A stretch of 64,000 nt of DNA from Eleginops maclovinus (GCF_036324505.1 NC_086360.1:18096261-18160260), one strand, 5' to 3'; numbered from the stretch's first letter, positions 41,312 to 56,125 are shown. The notes: generated by a model from the sequence alone, not told the origin. Program-made: numbers and translations.

Positions 41312-42096
41312 GGTTTTGACAAGAAATAACAGTGTAGTAAATAGATAATAAAAAAGACAATGTTCCTGGTTGGCCGTGAGTCTGACATTAGTGTGTGTGT
41401 GTTATGCTAAATCACTGTTAGCTTTCATGCACTAATAAGAGCTTGTTGCTTTCTCCGTTGCTGCAGTATGAAGAATTAACGCCATTCAGATTCATTTCAA
41501 TATTTACTCTGTGTCGGTGAAATGAACATATGCGCGCATCGAAGCAAAGTTTTCTTTGGATGGCTCCAATGGAGGGTGGGGTGGGGGGGCCTTTATCAGC
41601 AGCAGAAGTCATGCTGTCTGTGTCTGGGAGACAGTTCATCCATATCAAAACCAAAACATGGCCCAGCCAGAGCCAAACTACAGCCGTGTTTAAAAGCTGA
41701 TTACCGCTGTTGCTACCAGAAACAAAATCCTGACTGTTTATTTATGATTTAACCACCTTCCTTATTCCATGTCTGCCAGGAAACCACACAAAAAAAACAA
41801 AACCTGCACAATCACAATGAGAACACAATTATTGGGACATCCATTTGAGCCAGTGCTTAGTTTAAATGTGCACTTTTTTGACACTTTTTCCCCGGGGTGA
41901 GAACGTTTTTAACACTTAACAAACGCAACAGATTTAAGCTGGTAATTGTGACGTTAACTGCCAAATACTGACTCAAATCAAGGCAGCTGTGCAGAGCTGA
42001 TCTCTGTGCATCCTTGTTGTCTCCTCCAGTAGCTTGATCAGGAACAAGGGGGTCACAAGGTGTTTCCCCTCTCCCTTCTTAGGACCCTAGACCACC

Positions 42097-42098
<2 letters not shown>

Positions 42099-42158
<60 letters not shown>

Positions 42159-42185
42159 CGTGCATGTGTGTGTGTGTGTGTGTGT
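42099..42185. repeat. (GT)n microsatellite with GC/CA interruptions
   Basis: GT array broken by GTGCGTGCGTGCATG in its right half. Confidence 0.98.
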
Positions 42186-42689
42186 CAATGGACAAAACAG
42201 CAAGCACCACAGGATGCGCTATAGCAGTTTGTTGTTATGACAGTTTGTCCTCGCCAACTGAGATTCATCTGTCCGACTGTTGTTTTATGTTTAAGAGATG
42301 CCGTGACAACTATAAAGTTTCCTTTTTAACAAACAATAACTGTGTCTATTTTTTGATAATCAAGCAGAAGCCTAACACAAAAATAGCAATAAGGAAGCTA
42401 TCTGGATATAAATTCCTATGACCAGACATTGTTTATACCCACTACAAATATAAATCATGTAACATAGCAAATATAAACAACTGTCTTGCCACTTGGTCAA
42501 GATTGTTGCCAAGTCTGGTTTCTGTTTAAACTTAGTGTGCAGGTGAAACACGTAAGATTTATGCATCACCTGCACCCAGAGGGAAGATGAGGAAGGAAAT
42601 CCTGTAGAAACCGTAGGAAACAATCCCGCTGGAGAAAATAAAGTAGCGGGAGATGAGTCTAATGAAAGAGAGGATGTGAGGGAAGAAAT

Positions 42690-42895
42690 AAGGGGACAAA
42701 GGACAGGGCTGATGAGAGGGTAATGGCAGACGAGCAGGCCATTTCTCTCCGTGCAGTCGAGTTAATGACAGGGATTATGGAGCTGGGGGGACTGCTGGGA
42801 TCTCCGGGCTCTGCTAGACTCCAGCCTGGCCCTCCCATCCTCCCAGGAGATCTGCGGGAATCTGACTCCATTTGGTCTAAAATCTCCTGACAAAA
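42690..42895. other. GC-richer island in the desert (possible conserved element)
   Basis: Distinctly GC-richer than its surroundings, with a homeodomain-type TTAATGACAGGGATTATGG core near 42763. No coding frame is supported. Confidence 0.25.
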
Positions 42896-43424
42896 CAAAA
42901 ATCCCTGTGGCTCAATTAGGAGGAAATTAGTCTCCTCTTACACATTTGCATTGTGTGTTTGTTCATAGTATATTCAAAATCAGTTATCCAGCCTGCTTTT
43001 AAAACACCCTGACTGTGTCTTTAAAGTTGGCGGCTTATTCTTAATTGTTCTAACCGGAGATACATTTTGAAGTGGCAGGAAATGTCTGGATCTCATATCC
43101 AATAAGGGGCAGTTTTAGTCTGTTTTCTCTAGGCAAAGAAACCTAAATCCTTTCCCTGTTATGAGAAGTCAGAGTGGAACCCAAAACAGCAGCCCATGTG
43201 AAAACCAGGTGCGGTGTAGACATTTCATTTAGGAGTGTTACTACGTCCAAGCGCTACTTTTGTCTGTTATATGATCATTTGCTTCAGTGGAGGAATGAAA
43301 GAGCTGTCTCAGACCTGACTGGCACTGAGAAAGACCAGGTTAGAGATCCTGAAAAAAATAGGCTTGGTGAGCAAAACCTTAAACAGAAGCAATCGGTGGG
43401 CTTTAAAGAGGCCAGAGTATGCTT

Positions 43425-43835
43425 CTTTTTATTCTTCCCTTTCCTGTTGTGTGTTGTATAGGTTTTTGTGATGTAAATGGTATGAAAAGACTTAAAAGAA
43501 AGACAATTTCTCTCCCACACTCCCCTCCGGGAGGCCTCCATTTACTCCTTTGTTTACTTATGTAACATAGTGACGTCAATACATAACAATCAAACACATT
43601 GTACGTGATAGGCTAAGGGGAGGGACATCTCTAAGCGGTTGACTAACCACAAAAGAGCCAGCCAGCTAACCAAATAGAGCATACTGGGCTCTGGTTTCAG
43701 ACAGAGGGTGAAAAGACGTGCAGCAGCACAGGCAGTATGAGAGAAATACAGCTACTTTTTTTTTAACATTAAAGCATGTAAACATAGAAAAGGCTCAAAA
43801 TACAAACACGAACTTGAAAATTAGGGCCCCTTTAA
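43425..43835 (+). repeat. Long copy of a widespread percomorph repeat
   Basis: TTCCTGTTGTGTGTTGTATA, GTGATAGGCTAAGGGGAGGG, GGGCTCTGGTTTCAGACAGA, TTAAAGCATGTAAACATAGA and AGGGCCCCTTTAA appear in the order of a repeat I know from many percomorph genomes. About 410 bp. Transposon class uncertain. Confidence 0.6.
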
Positions 43836-44510
43836 AACGCCCAAAATACTTGTCATATGATTCAAATACCTAAAAATGTGCTGTATGCAGCAGGGCACAA
43901 AAAGTGCAAACAGGTTTATGTCAGTTTAATAGTAAGTGATGAAAGTCCTGCCAAACACTGGAGCATTTTAGAAAAACAGCTCAAATAAGAAACAAGTTGT
44001 ATCCCACACAATGAGCATTTCAGAAACATTCACACTATTTATATCTCAGAACATTTTGAGTCAACATGACGTCCACTCCTGCGATTTCCTCAGAGACAAC
44101 ACTGTGTTACATTTTTGTTCATATTTCACAACCAAGTATGACAAGGTTTTTCCAAGAGTTTTAAAAAGATGAGAAGCTATTTACAATGTGGGTACAGTTT
44201 GGTTGCTTACATAGCTTTACCAGGATTTTTTAGCAGGTTCAATGGTCATCACAGGTACAAAATAATAAAGTGCGTGCTGTCCTGTTACACTTTTATGGTA
44301 GCTGTTAACTTCCCCGTCAAACTTAAGGAGCGCTGCTCAGCATTCTTGCCACTGGGGAAACTGCAAAGCATCTGAGAGTGGCGACAGTGTGGCGGAGGGA
44401 GCACTGCTTTCCCATCTGTCAGCTGTTTGACAGACAGCAACAAACTGTAAATCAGTCACCTCTGAGGCGAGGCTGGCCCTCTCCATGCTTAGCGCAAACA
44501 AACCATAGGG

Positions 44511-44540
44511 TGTGTGGTGTGTGTGTGTGTGTGTGTGTGT
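44511..44540. repeat. (GT)n microsatellite
   Basis: Short GT array, one imperfect unit. Confidence 0.95.
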
Positions 44541-46689
44541 ATTTGCCTTTACAGTGCATCGTCATCACTTAGTTCATCTGCGTAATGTGCTGCTGATGCT
44601 ATATTACATCACTATAAATGTACTGTGATTTTTTTGTCTGATTTATGTTTTTTCAGGGGGATTGGGTGGCGTGTGCAAGAGACTCCCTAACAGTATTGTT
44701 TTATTTGTTCTGTGTTCTCACATACATCATTTGTATCTGTATATCTGTGTTCCTCTGTGAAGGTGACAATACAAAATCGCTAACAAAAATTATTTCCAGA
44801 TTTGGACTTCAAATACCTGTTTAAGGATTGTTTTCTATGTTGTTGAATTGTGTAAAGCACATAAAACCATAAGTCTGTAAAAAACACTTTCTAAATCAAA
44901 TTGACTTGAAGTGAGGCCACACTTTAGGACAATGCTCATGCATCTCATGAATTAGTTTAATTTCCTTATATACATTTCTTAATTCATAAGGAATTCAATA
45001 CATCATTGGTACATTTATTACAATACCTGTGTTTTTCAGGCTAGCCTACTTGGACTGATATGACCAATAGCGTATAGAGGCTAATGTTAGCAAAGACGCT
45101 TTGTCGCTGACATTAATTAGGTAAATAAGTTGAGTATTCCTACTTTTGTTGACATTTAAGACAAACAAACTTTGCTTTAAAGATATGGTATCTTTCCCCC
45201 AAAGGAAGACAGTCTTCCCTTGCCAAGTTTCTCAAATTAATACAGAGCGCCACCAAATGTTTAACTTCATGCCCCATACATCTTACCTTTGCATATCGTA
45301 GTGGACGGAGACCCATATTGATCGGCATTTTTTTGTTGCAGATTTTCTTTTAATTCAGTTAAAATAATAAAGCAACAATAAAAGCAACTTTGAATTATCC
45401 TTTTAGTAACGTTACTCTCAAACTGATGAAATCCATAAACATAGCTAAATCTGAGGATTGAGTATTTTGCTATCATACAATGCATGTTAGGACCTGAAAC
45501 TGCATGCATTGGTGCGTGTCAGTAAATCTCTCTGCTCGACATTGTGCCTTCGCCGCTCTATTCTGAGTCTGTCTGGCCTCTCAGCTGGTCTGCCGCCAGA
45601 AACAACGGCTCTTTTAAAAACTGACAACTGCTTTAAGGAGTCAAACAATAAAATCAACTTTAACACTCTGTCGACAACTTTGATGTGCAATCACAAGGCG
45701 AGAGAAGAGTAGGGAGGGTCAGAGTGGGAGTAAAAACATCCTCTGACTTGCCCTAATTGTTTCAGCATCTGTTTTGCTGTTGCTATCACCCAGACAGGAT
45801 GAAAACACAACTAAAAACACACATCCAAAGTTTCCACTCGGTCCATTTCCTTTAATGAAGCTGCCCTCACCGTGACTGATAGCAGTCCCTGACTTTGTAC
45901 AGTGTGTTTCTCCACCTCTGCTTACTGTTCAGCTCATGTTAAACCCTACAATACTTTCCCCTCAATAATGCTTTTCATTTCCCTTCAGGAGCAGCTGATT
46001 ATTACATTGAGTCGTAACAACTGATGATTATTATCATATCATTTGACAGGAGGAAGAGAAGTAGAGCCAGCAGGTTGTGTTTGGATAAGACTCCACGGCC
46101 AGACCGTGCTAATGAAACAACACCAACTGGCTGTGGAACGTGGCCTTCCCATTATCCACGTACTTCAGGTTCCTAAAAGAGGAAGCGGGACACAGTTAAA
46201 ACACAAAAGGTCCAGATGTTAGGTCCCTTGAAACACATCGCACTGTCTTCCCCGTTTTGAATGCTGACAAATTGGCCTTTAACGATCCCAAAGCAGGCCC
46301 AAAGTCAATGTCAAAGCCATGTGTCACTCTTCTGAGCGCTGTGTGGGAAGGCTAAGTGCTTCCAAAAAGAAGCTGGGACTCTAAGACAATATTTACACAA
46401 AGCCCGGCACTATTTCAGCCTCCAAAATGGGTTGATCCACATAGATGGAACTCAGCACATGTTGTTGCACTTCATCTCGCTCAAGGATTGAGGGCTTTGA
46501 AACACAGCTGAGGGATTAAGTAAAACCTATTGCCTTTCAAACCTAGTAGGAACACATTTACTGACTCAAACACAGGTGATAGTGGAAAACATGTAATGGC
46601 CTATAATACAGTTCATAATTTGAATCAATAATCATTAAAGAGCATTTCCTTGAGGTCTTATTGAGTTTCTTTCTGGTAAGTACACTGAG

Positions 46690-47105
46690 TGACATTTTCA
46701 CCCTGACTCAAAGAGACACATACCAATCAAAAAGAGACTCAAAATGAGCAGCCAGAAATATAAAAAAAAGAATAAAGAGACAAAAAAACAAAACTAAAAG
46801 GAGATGCAAAACCAGTGCAAAGATGACATAAAACAACCATAAAGATTTGCGACTAATGAAAGAGTCATTACAAACTAACGGAGACAAAATGAATGCAAAG
46901 AGACACAAAAGACCCACAAGAAGATGTAAGCCCACAGAAACAAGACCATAAAGCAACTAAAAATAGTCCGCTATAAAAAGGGACAAAACACACACACACA
47001 CATGGTGACACAAAGTAGTTACAAAAATGGGCATAACAAGACCAATACTTAAGACTAAAACAATTACAAAGGGATAATTTAAGAGCGCAAAGAGATAAAA
47101 TGGTG
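46690..47105. repeat. Degenerate minisatellite, second array
   Basis: Imperfect units such as AAGAGACACAAAAGACCCAC and GGAGATGCAAAACC repeat at about 20 nt, same strand and type as 18775-19020. An AC microsatellite is embedded near 46990. Confidence 0.6.
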
Positions 47106-49104
47106 TTGGAGCGTCTTGCATGTCTGTACCTAGGGGCCCATCCTAATCCGCCCATGTCTGTGACCTGGGTGACAGGATGGCCATGATGCCAGCATATGTG
47201 TTGTCTGGCTGCAAAAACTCAAATGTTTGCACCTCACACTCATCCAGCTATGATGTACTTACAAATCAAACAGCTGCATCCCTCCCACCCCAACAGCCTT
47301 CCTACTTTAATTAAATATAATGCTAATGCTCACTTTGATATAAAATATGATTGGATGTCATTCCTCCTCGCGAATCGTTGAAGCTATATTGATATATGCA
47401 TGGCTTCCATATGGTGTAATAATCTTGGAGAAGCATCTTGAAGTGGGACCTCTTCTGTTCAACTGCGACAGCCATACACACTGGAGTGGAGTGGTTTTAT
47501 TTATTATGATCTGCAACTGATATCTCATACTTATGTGTGTTGAAAGTCCCAGGACCATCAAACTAGGAAAATCCATCCAATAGCTATTAAGCTTTTTTAG
47601 ACTGAACCCAAGTGGTGTACAGACTGACTAACCAATGTTACGATCCATAAAGCTAAGCCTCTAGCGTGGTTAAAATCCCGTCCCTCTCACCTGTGTTCAA
47701 CAAATGTGTCCCTCAATTTGTAGGGAAGAAGAACAACGTGACAATCCAATGAACAGCCTTCCACAACAACGCATACACACCAATACATTACTGATGTCAA
47801 AACATCCACATCAGAGCAAAGATTTGAGTGTTTACATTGCACTGCCGACCCGTAGGTGAATTCTTGCTCTCTGCGATAATCTTTGGAGAGGGAACACTAA
47901 AACAGGAAAAACATACAGCATCAAACTGCATGGACACTATTCATGCGATTGATGCTATGGCTGTAGGGTTCAACGGCTCAGCCCTTCCTGCCTTTGTTGG
48001 TCTTTGTTTAGGGTGGTACGCCTTCATCAACGAGGGGTGCCCTTGTGCGTGACCCTTGCTCTACAGGTTATCCCTGAAAGATCACACTTTAAGATGCATT
48101 TCTGTTCAAGTTGGAGGTATTTCATGTGTAAATGGAGCACAAACTGGGAGAACTTTTGTACCAGTTTTTATGAGTATCAGAAACTGAGTGTTTTTTAAAC
48201 AGATGGTTGAGGAGGGTACAACCCTGAGGGCCTTAAGGATTAGGGCTGAGAGGACAAGCCCAAACCTGCTCTGTTACCTTTGCTTCATGATCCTCCGACA
48301 GACCCCTGATTTAACTTCAAAAACACATACATGCAATGGGAAATAAAGGTTTTAATGAACTGAACAAACCAACAAATACCAACTCGGTAAGGATGTACAC
48401 TCTTAATTGCACAACTGGAGGTTCTACTTCTTAAAAGTGTGACTGCATGGGTCCATGCAGAGGGCAGGTGTCTGCTTGACAGCAAGATCAAGGTCAGAGA
48501 GTTTGAGAAGAGAGAAGAGACAGGAAGACACCCAGGCTCTTTTCAGGGATAATCTCTGCTACCACAATACGTGACAGGCTTTCACTGGCCCAAAAGGCAA
48601 ACAGCTCTCAGCATTCCAACAAGGCAGACTGATCGGCCTATTCATACGTAAAGCGAATGGCGATGAGTCGTCTCGCTCATCTTGACATGCAGGGAAGGGA
48701 TTTGTCTCGCAGGAGAGAAGTCTCACCTGTCAGAGGTAGAAAAGCCCTTTGGCCAGGACATAAAGCACATAACAAAATCTGTGGTAAGGTAAGGTGCCTA
48801 AAGTAACACTTGCTAGATATTAAGCTATTGCTCATTTTATTAATGCATACATGATATGAACCGAGGAAGAAAACATCTAGCTACTGCGAAGCACTGCTGT
48901 ATTAATATTAGAGGAATCCCTTAACATGCTAAAGCGTTTCTCAGATCTTTATCTTGGCTTTAACGTCCTACATGAATAAGGCATAAGGATCTGGTGTGTA
49001 AATGTACTAATACATCGATAATAGAGCTGTTTTTGTTCTAATATTTGCATTATGTCTGTCAGATAAAAATGTGATAGGTAAATCGGGTAATATACATTTT
49101 TGCT

Positions 49105-49440
49105 TTCTTGCAGAGAGTTGGTGCAACAGCAACCCGTGGTTACCTTAGCATAAATAGTGGAAGCATGCGATAAAGTTAGCTTAGCTCTGTCCAAAGTTAA
49201 ACACAATTAGCTTTCACCACCTCTAAAGCTTATTCATTTACGGGTTATATTTGTAGGCAAGCTGTTTTTCCCTGTTTCCCATCTCTGTGCTAGGCTAAGC
49301 TAACTGGCTGCAATCTGTAGCCTACTGTCATATTAACTGCACAGATTTGATAAGGGTATTAATCTAACAAGCTCCCTAAACTTTGCAGAAGAATGCAGTG
49401 GGAAATCAACATTTCACGCAATCCCAAAACATGTTTTTGG
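49105..49440 (+). repeat. Fragment of a palindromic teleost repeat
   Basis: TTAGCTTAGCTCTGTCCAAA, CACCTCTAAAGCTTATTCAT and GTGCTAGGCTAAGCTAACTG match a common fish element with self-complementary arms (AAGTTAGCTTAGC / GCTAAGCTAACTGG). No terminal duplications were found. Confidence 0.55.
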
Positions 49441-52400
49441 CATTTGTAAATAGATTTGTATAAAGACGCTAATTGGCAATGAATGATATTATTTTCAGGG
49501 AGCATTGGACAGTCTGCTGTTTTTCTTTGCAGAAAATGAAGGAGAATCCAATTGTTTTTCGGGTCCCTCCCCCTCTCCCTCTGTGGCTATCAGCAGGTCT
49601 CTGGAGAAGTGCTGGTTTCCGTAAACGTGATGGGGAGATGTTTCCTGTGGCAGGTCTGTCTGCTGCTGATTAGAGCCCATCCATCAGCCGGACCTCCTTG
49701 GAGCAGGGAGGAAGGCACTGGTCAAATCTGCCTCCCAGTCCAGAGCAGCTACTCATAAACTATAGGTACACGGTTACGACAGGTCCATGCCTTGACTCTA
49801 CCAAAGACATCACGTCCGCTCAGTATGCACTCGCTGATTCAAAGTTGTGCAAACAATAAAGAATGTGTGAACTCTTGCGAATATCCCTCTTTTAAGTGAA
49901 ATTTGACAGATCTCCAATTGACTCTTGACGGACAAGTGATGCACGTCATTTCTCTACCCCACTCTGTTTTTGTAAAGCTGTTTTTGAAGTTTTTATTCAA
50001 GCCACTTGTTTGTTCATGTGTGTGAAATACTTTCTGCTTCAGGCTCGGTAAGGACTTCTTTGAAACAAATTATGAATCTCAATGGGAATATTCCTCTTCA
50101 AATAAAGCTTTAAAAAAAATGTATGCTGGGAAATGTTTTACAGTCTTTCACAGAGGTCAGAGTTGCTTTCTTTTTCTTGCAGACGAGATCTTTCATCGGC
50201 TCTGGTCTCCAGGTCGTGATTGCTCTGTGCAGCAGTGAGCTTGATTTCTTCCTCTGTGGTCCTCCGTAACACTTTCGGGTAAAGCACCCACAATAGCAGG
50301 ATGACTCCAGTCTAAAAACAGGCTGCAGTACGGGGCCCCCTGCAGTGTTAAGGCATTTTTTTGTCCCCATCACTTTCTTTGGCCTCCAGTGTAGAGTGTA
50401 AACAGGAGGTAGTGAAGTATTCTCGCCTGCCTGGCAGAGGAAACTACAAAGGGTCTGGAGATTGAACTCTCCCGTGGACAGCTAGTCAACTGGAAGGCAT
50501 CTCTGTGACCTCCTGAAGTCTGAGAAACTGTGCTTTAACTACAGCCTATTGTGTTGAACATTGTTTGTGGCTAGGTGTCAAAAATGGTGTGACCTTGCAT
50601 GAGACAAAAACATTGCTACTGTCTGGCGCTGTTGAAGTTCCATTCATAAAACTAAGTTCAAGGCATCAAAACACAAACAGGAAAATTAAATTTAAGGAGT
50701 TTGCACACGAGCAGTGAACGCCTCAGCTGCTGCTGCTGTGTTAGAACTGGAGAAAATACCCTCCCAAAAAGAAATCCCATAAGGGGAAAATGTGGCTTTC
50801 ATACGTGAGAAAATGAATGCTTTCCTTTTATGCCTTTTCTTTCGGTACTTTCTAAATCAGCGGATATTACTGTTTGAGACGCAGACATGGAGAGGGTTAG
50901 TCACGGTAAAGCTGACCGTGTCATCTCACTTGTTCTAACACAAATTATTTTGTAGTACGACATAATTGACCATGTCAGGCAGAGGAATTTGGTCAAATTT
51001 ATGCCACACTTTGACTTTAGACTCTAATGCTTTTAAGGGCCCCTTCCAGGCATGCGGTGGTACGGATGTTACATTCCTCAGAGAGCGGTAAGTGACAGAA
51101 GACCACTGACCGTACTCACCTCTACCTGTCAGGCTATTGAACCTGAGGCTGACGTAGACAATGCAAAGGGTCAACAGGTCCACATAGCAATCACTACGGG
51201 CAATAGATTCTATTACTCAGGTTGACCTCCGACCTTTGGGGGAGTGTCAAAACAAGATAAATTGAAAAAGTGGAAACAGCGCCTAAAAGCAATTCAAAAG
51301 TAAAATTAAGTTGTCAATAACGAAAATGCTAATATATGTAGTTTTGCAGTTATTTCGTTATCAGACAAATTCACTGATGATGACGCTAGATGAAACACAA
51401 AAATTCATCTTCCGCGAACAATGAAAGTCCGTACAAGATTTAGCACCAATTCATGTAGATATTGACATATTTTACGTAAAAACGTAGAGCTTCTGTTTGG
51501 ACTACAGGAAAAGTCCAGGGCTAACTTATGTCATTGGGATTCGTCCTCTGGGGAACATACATTTTGATTAAAAAATCATAGCTACCAGACTAATAGTTAT
51601 TGATATATTTGAAAGAGGATACATTTGATCAGTTTCCAATCTTGGTTTAGAGTTTAGCTTCTGGCAGGAATACAGGCACAATATGGGTCAAAGTGTGACC
51701 CAGTACGTTGGCAGCACAAGGCTCCATTGACTCAGAGTTGTTGATCAGCAGAAGAGTGACAAAGGCCACATCTGAGAAATCATATTGCTGGCAGAGGAAA
51801 AAGGGAAAGAGGAACTCAGGTCTTCCCAGCTGCCCTGCTAAAGGGGGAAATGAGAGGCAGACTTGGAAAGATTTATAGTCTTTATAATACATTTCTCAGG
51901 AAGGATAAGAGCATTACATTGTAAGTGAGGATATAGTGAAGGAGGAGCGGGGAACACTTGGCTATGTCCAGGACAGTTATTCTGTTAATAGCTTGGCCAC
52001 CGCTGCTGTTATTGTTCAAGAGACACTACGCCAGGCAGACTGCTCTTTAGATCAGATTCAGCAAGTCTCAAAGGCAGACGCTGAGATTTCTTTTCTGCCA
52101 TCCAGCTGCTGTCCGTCATGACTGAAAGACCCTGAAGTTACATCCAGCTGCCCCTGCAGATCAACTAATTCCCCCTACAGCCATCTGTACAGCTGAATAT
52201 GAAAAAAAGACAATATTTGTCAACACCATTTTAATATTCCACATTGACCTACTGTTTGGAGGGAGTGCATGGAAATAAATTATCCTGAAATATGGTGTAT
52301 GTCCTCATATTGCACATTTACTCTCCATGCATGATTCATTCCCATGCATAACTCTAAGTTTCCACATATCTCTCATTCCAGTGCCTATCTGACCTAGATT

Positions 52401-53366
52401 GTTCACGCGCAGACCCACCAAATTCCACAGCTAACAAGCACCATGGGGCAGAAAAGGAGGGGGGGCCTTTTGGCTTTCCACACAGGAACATCTTATCAGA
52501 GAAAATACCCCGAACATGCAATTATCTAGCAGGCTAGGTAATTTGACCACAAAATTATGTTAGTACATTTTCTGTGATAACTCAACTCATGCACATGGAG
52601 ATGTTGCGCAACTTTGAAGCAACTCCTTAGTGCAAAATGTAAGTATTTCAGAATCACAAAAAGACATCTTGTGATAAAAAACTTTAGAGATTCTAATCAA
52701 AGGGCCTGAGTGATACAGTCTAACAGCACTGTACATGCCAATAATACCCTTAGCCCCGGTCTTCCTCTTTTCTTTTGTTGCTCAGGCGTGGGTTGTCAGA
52801 TCGCATGTATGCTGGCTGTCGTACATGGTGTAAGAGAACTCCATGCTCAGTGAAAGCTGCAGAAGGCGGCAGTGTGACCCGACGCTGGCCCCTGACCTGC
52901 ACCCAGTGGGAGCAAAGCTCAGCGGCAGGAGGCCACAGCCAACATGACAGTTCCTGCTGGGAGGGGAACGGGCGAGGCACTGCTCACCTCTAATCCCTAC
53001 TGAATCACGCTTCACTAGGCTGGTACCCTGCGTGCAATGCTGCACTCTCATTTCGGCACATCCTAACAGTGCAGACGCCTTTGCTTCACGAGAGTAAAGC
53101 ACCTGTTGAGCCTCATACAGATAATGAGACTATAGTGAAAAATGTTAGCAAGACATATTTGCTCACACTTTGCGTGAGTTGGTAATACAGTCATGTGTGT
53201 AAGGCCCACACGCTGTGGCATGTTTCAGGTAGCATGTCACATCGACGTGCTTGAGATGTCACCTTAGGGGCACAATGCCCAAAGCAAATACTACAGATCT
53301 CTGAAGAGTTGAAGAAACAAGAGTAAGGTATTCAGGGGCTCCCTGAAAGTAATTATCCTGGCATGT

Positions 53367-53368
<2 letters not shown>

Positions 53369-53417
<49 letters not shown>
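53369..53417. repeat. (CA)n microsatellite
   Basis: About 24 CA units. Confidence 0.98.
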
Positions 53418-53419
<2 letters not shown>

Positions 53420-55987
53420 CAGTCAGTGGTGAATGGCTCGACTACTCAGGGTCTGGTTCTCCAAACATACCCTTTTCCTGTTTTTATAAGGAGAAAATGG
53501 GAGCAGCAATGGAGAGGAAGAGAGGAGAGACACAGCAGGGAGAAGTGGAGACTGTAGCGCCCTTACTCAACAATCACAACAGAAACCTTTGTTATGCATT
53601 ATATCACGTTTATTAGAACTGACACAATAATTCAATTAGCAAGAAATATCAATAACAGCATCTCATTATTTTTGTATTTTGGCTTCTAGTTCAAGCTTAC
53701 AGTACATCAAGATACCCCTAAATACTTATCACAAACTATCTTTTGCCAATATTTCTTAAAACCATACCAAGGTTTAAACAAATATAAAATAGTTATGTGT
53801 GATGATTTTTTTAAATGCACCTAAAAAACCTTAAGGATAAGAGGAAGCAGGGGATGGATGTGTAAACCACAATCATGTGTGCATACTTTTATAGGGGGAT
53901 ACCATTCACGAGCAAAACACACAACGTAATGCATGAGTAATGGTCCTAATAGACTTAAGCCAGAGGTTAGACGTTCTAAGCATGTGTTTTTCCCACATTA
54001 AAGCAGCAAAAGAAGAAACCACTGGCTTTTATCCACAGGCACGACGCGTGCAGACAGCAAACAAAAACATCAAGTATTATAAAGCAAGGGAATTACTGTC
54101 GGATAATTGTGTCAGCATGGAAGGCCCTGCAAGTTGAACCACATATAGTATATGAAAGCATACACACAGTATATATGTCTTAACGCCACACAATGTTTAA
54201 GTTGAAGGGAAAGACAGTTCAAAAGCATTTCATGAGAGATGCTGCCAGTCTATCAGGAAAAAAAAAACCTTGAGAAAAGTCATTACTGTTTTTACCACTG
54301 AAAGCTGATGCTCAGATCGAAGCAGTAATAAGCCGAGTACAGAGCGAGTGGCGGGACAGGATGGAGTGGATTCCCAATTCCTATGACTTCCTGTCAGGGG
54401 CCCCGTGTCTAAAGAAAAGGGCTGCACTGCATACAAGCAGGCATTACTAAACTTTTAGCTGAAAGTAAACCCACACAGTATAAACTCCAAAATGATGCAA
54501 TTCATGTTGAGATTTAATCTACACACAGCTTTCCCAAGACAACCTTGGGGAATATAACAAGATGATACAGGGAAATTAAGAAACTACAATTGTTATAGTT
54601 TAATAACCTGGAACTTTTTTGTTTAATAATTGCTAATAAATGAAAATGGAAGCATGGTTGAAACAAGAGCATATTTATTTTCTCTGTAACCTGTGACACG
54701 TTCGTGAGGAGGGTCCCCTGCTCTGACCACCGCGGCCTCTCCCTTGACATCAGAGTGATATCTGAAGTATGCCAGGGGAGGACAGTGGTGAGCCCCAGCT
54801 GGACCACATCCACCTTGCCAGTGCGCGGGCCTCATTAACACACGAGTGCTGCAGCCGACGCTGGATACATCCAACCAACACTGGATTATTCATCATTGAA
54901 TGAGCTACTGTATTTGACACATTCTGGCCCATGTGTGTAAGACTGCGGAACAAGCGGTAACTGATGATCGCTAGACATGTCAGGGTTCATGTTGATGTAA
55001 CTCTAAGCAGCATTTATAATAGTTCAAGGACACTTAACTGTGGCCAATTTCGTTAATCCCTTCAAGTATCAGATAACATACAGCTCAATGTTATTGCTTT
55101 TCTTCCCGCAGTTAATATTAATCAAGAACAAATTTAAGTTATTACTAGTGAGGAAAGAATCTCTGAAAATGAATTTGTATACTGACTGCTTGCTAAAACC
55201 CTCCGCAGCACAGCGATTTTAAAATCATAGCATAGCAACCATGACACAATAAAGCTTAGGATTTCTCAGCAAAAGTTATAAGTAAGAGGCTGTAGTGACA
55301 TAAGAGTTTGGAGGGTGCAGTGGTCTTTTAGCCTTTCCAAAACCCTTAAATTAGTGTGTTATGTAAGCTGCAAATGAAAGCATGCGTGTCTGACTAGCTT
55401 ACTTAATGGCTGACAGATAAATAGATATCTGAATATCAATAATGAACCTGTAGGAAAGTTTGGAAGCATTCTGGTTTCCCTTTGTAGTCAAAATATTGAA
55501 TTTTGACATGTTTGAGTAGCATGTGGTTGCAGAGCAGAAGTCCCAGATAGCATAGTCTGAAATTAAATCTTGGAACACATTGGCTATCATCTAGCAAAGA
55601 TTTAACTTTGGATTAGCTAAATATAATCTCAACCATTTCTAAATGATCTGGTCGTATAGTCATCTCTCACCTCCAACTCCATTCCTTAATTACGGGTTTT
55701 TAACCTGGTGTTCACACTTACTTTCATCACCAATACACCATCACTACCAAGGCCAAGGAGAATGTATACTACATTATTTTGTGGGGTTACATGTTACATT
55801 AAGACTGCATAACTATTACCACACTGCAAAACCTTCCTTTGTCAATACTTCATGCCTCAGTGTTTTTAGCATTATATCATGTAAATGGCCATCAAATGTA
55901 ATGACACAATTTCTATATGAGTAAGCTGAAAACACAACTGGATCATGTTTTTAAACAACTCATGAAGGTAACGTTATTTAGCACTAG

Positions 55988-56125
55988 CTAGCAATAGCTC
56001 AGTCTGAGGCTCGGGAACTGGAGGGTCATTGGTTCAAGTCCCAATCGGACCAAATACAGAGTGTGGACTGGTAGCTGGAGAGGTGCTAATTCACCTCCTG
56101 GGCATTGCCAAGGTTTACCTTGTAT
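55988..56125 (+). mobile_element. tRNA-derived SINE, 5' part
   Basis: A tRNA-like head with A box (TAGCTCAGTCTG near 55995) and B box (GGTTCAAGTCC at 56031-56041) is followed by the teleost SINE body GAGAGGTGCTAATTCACCTC and CTGGGCATTGCCAAGG. The element stops early at about 56125. The tRNA part is too degenerate to be a working tRNA gene. Confidence 0.7.

Noticed and set aside
55995..56060. tRNA gene
   Set aside because: Only A and B boxes are recognisable; acceptor and anticodon stems do not pair, and a SINE body follows.
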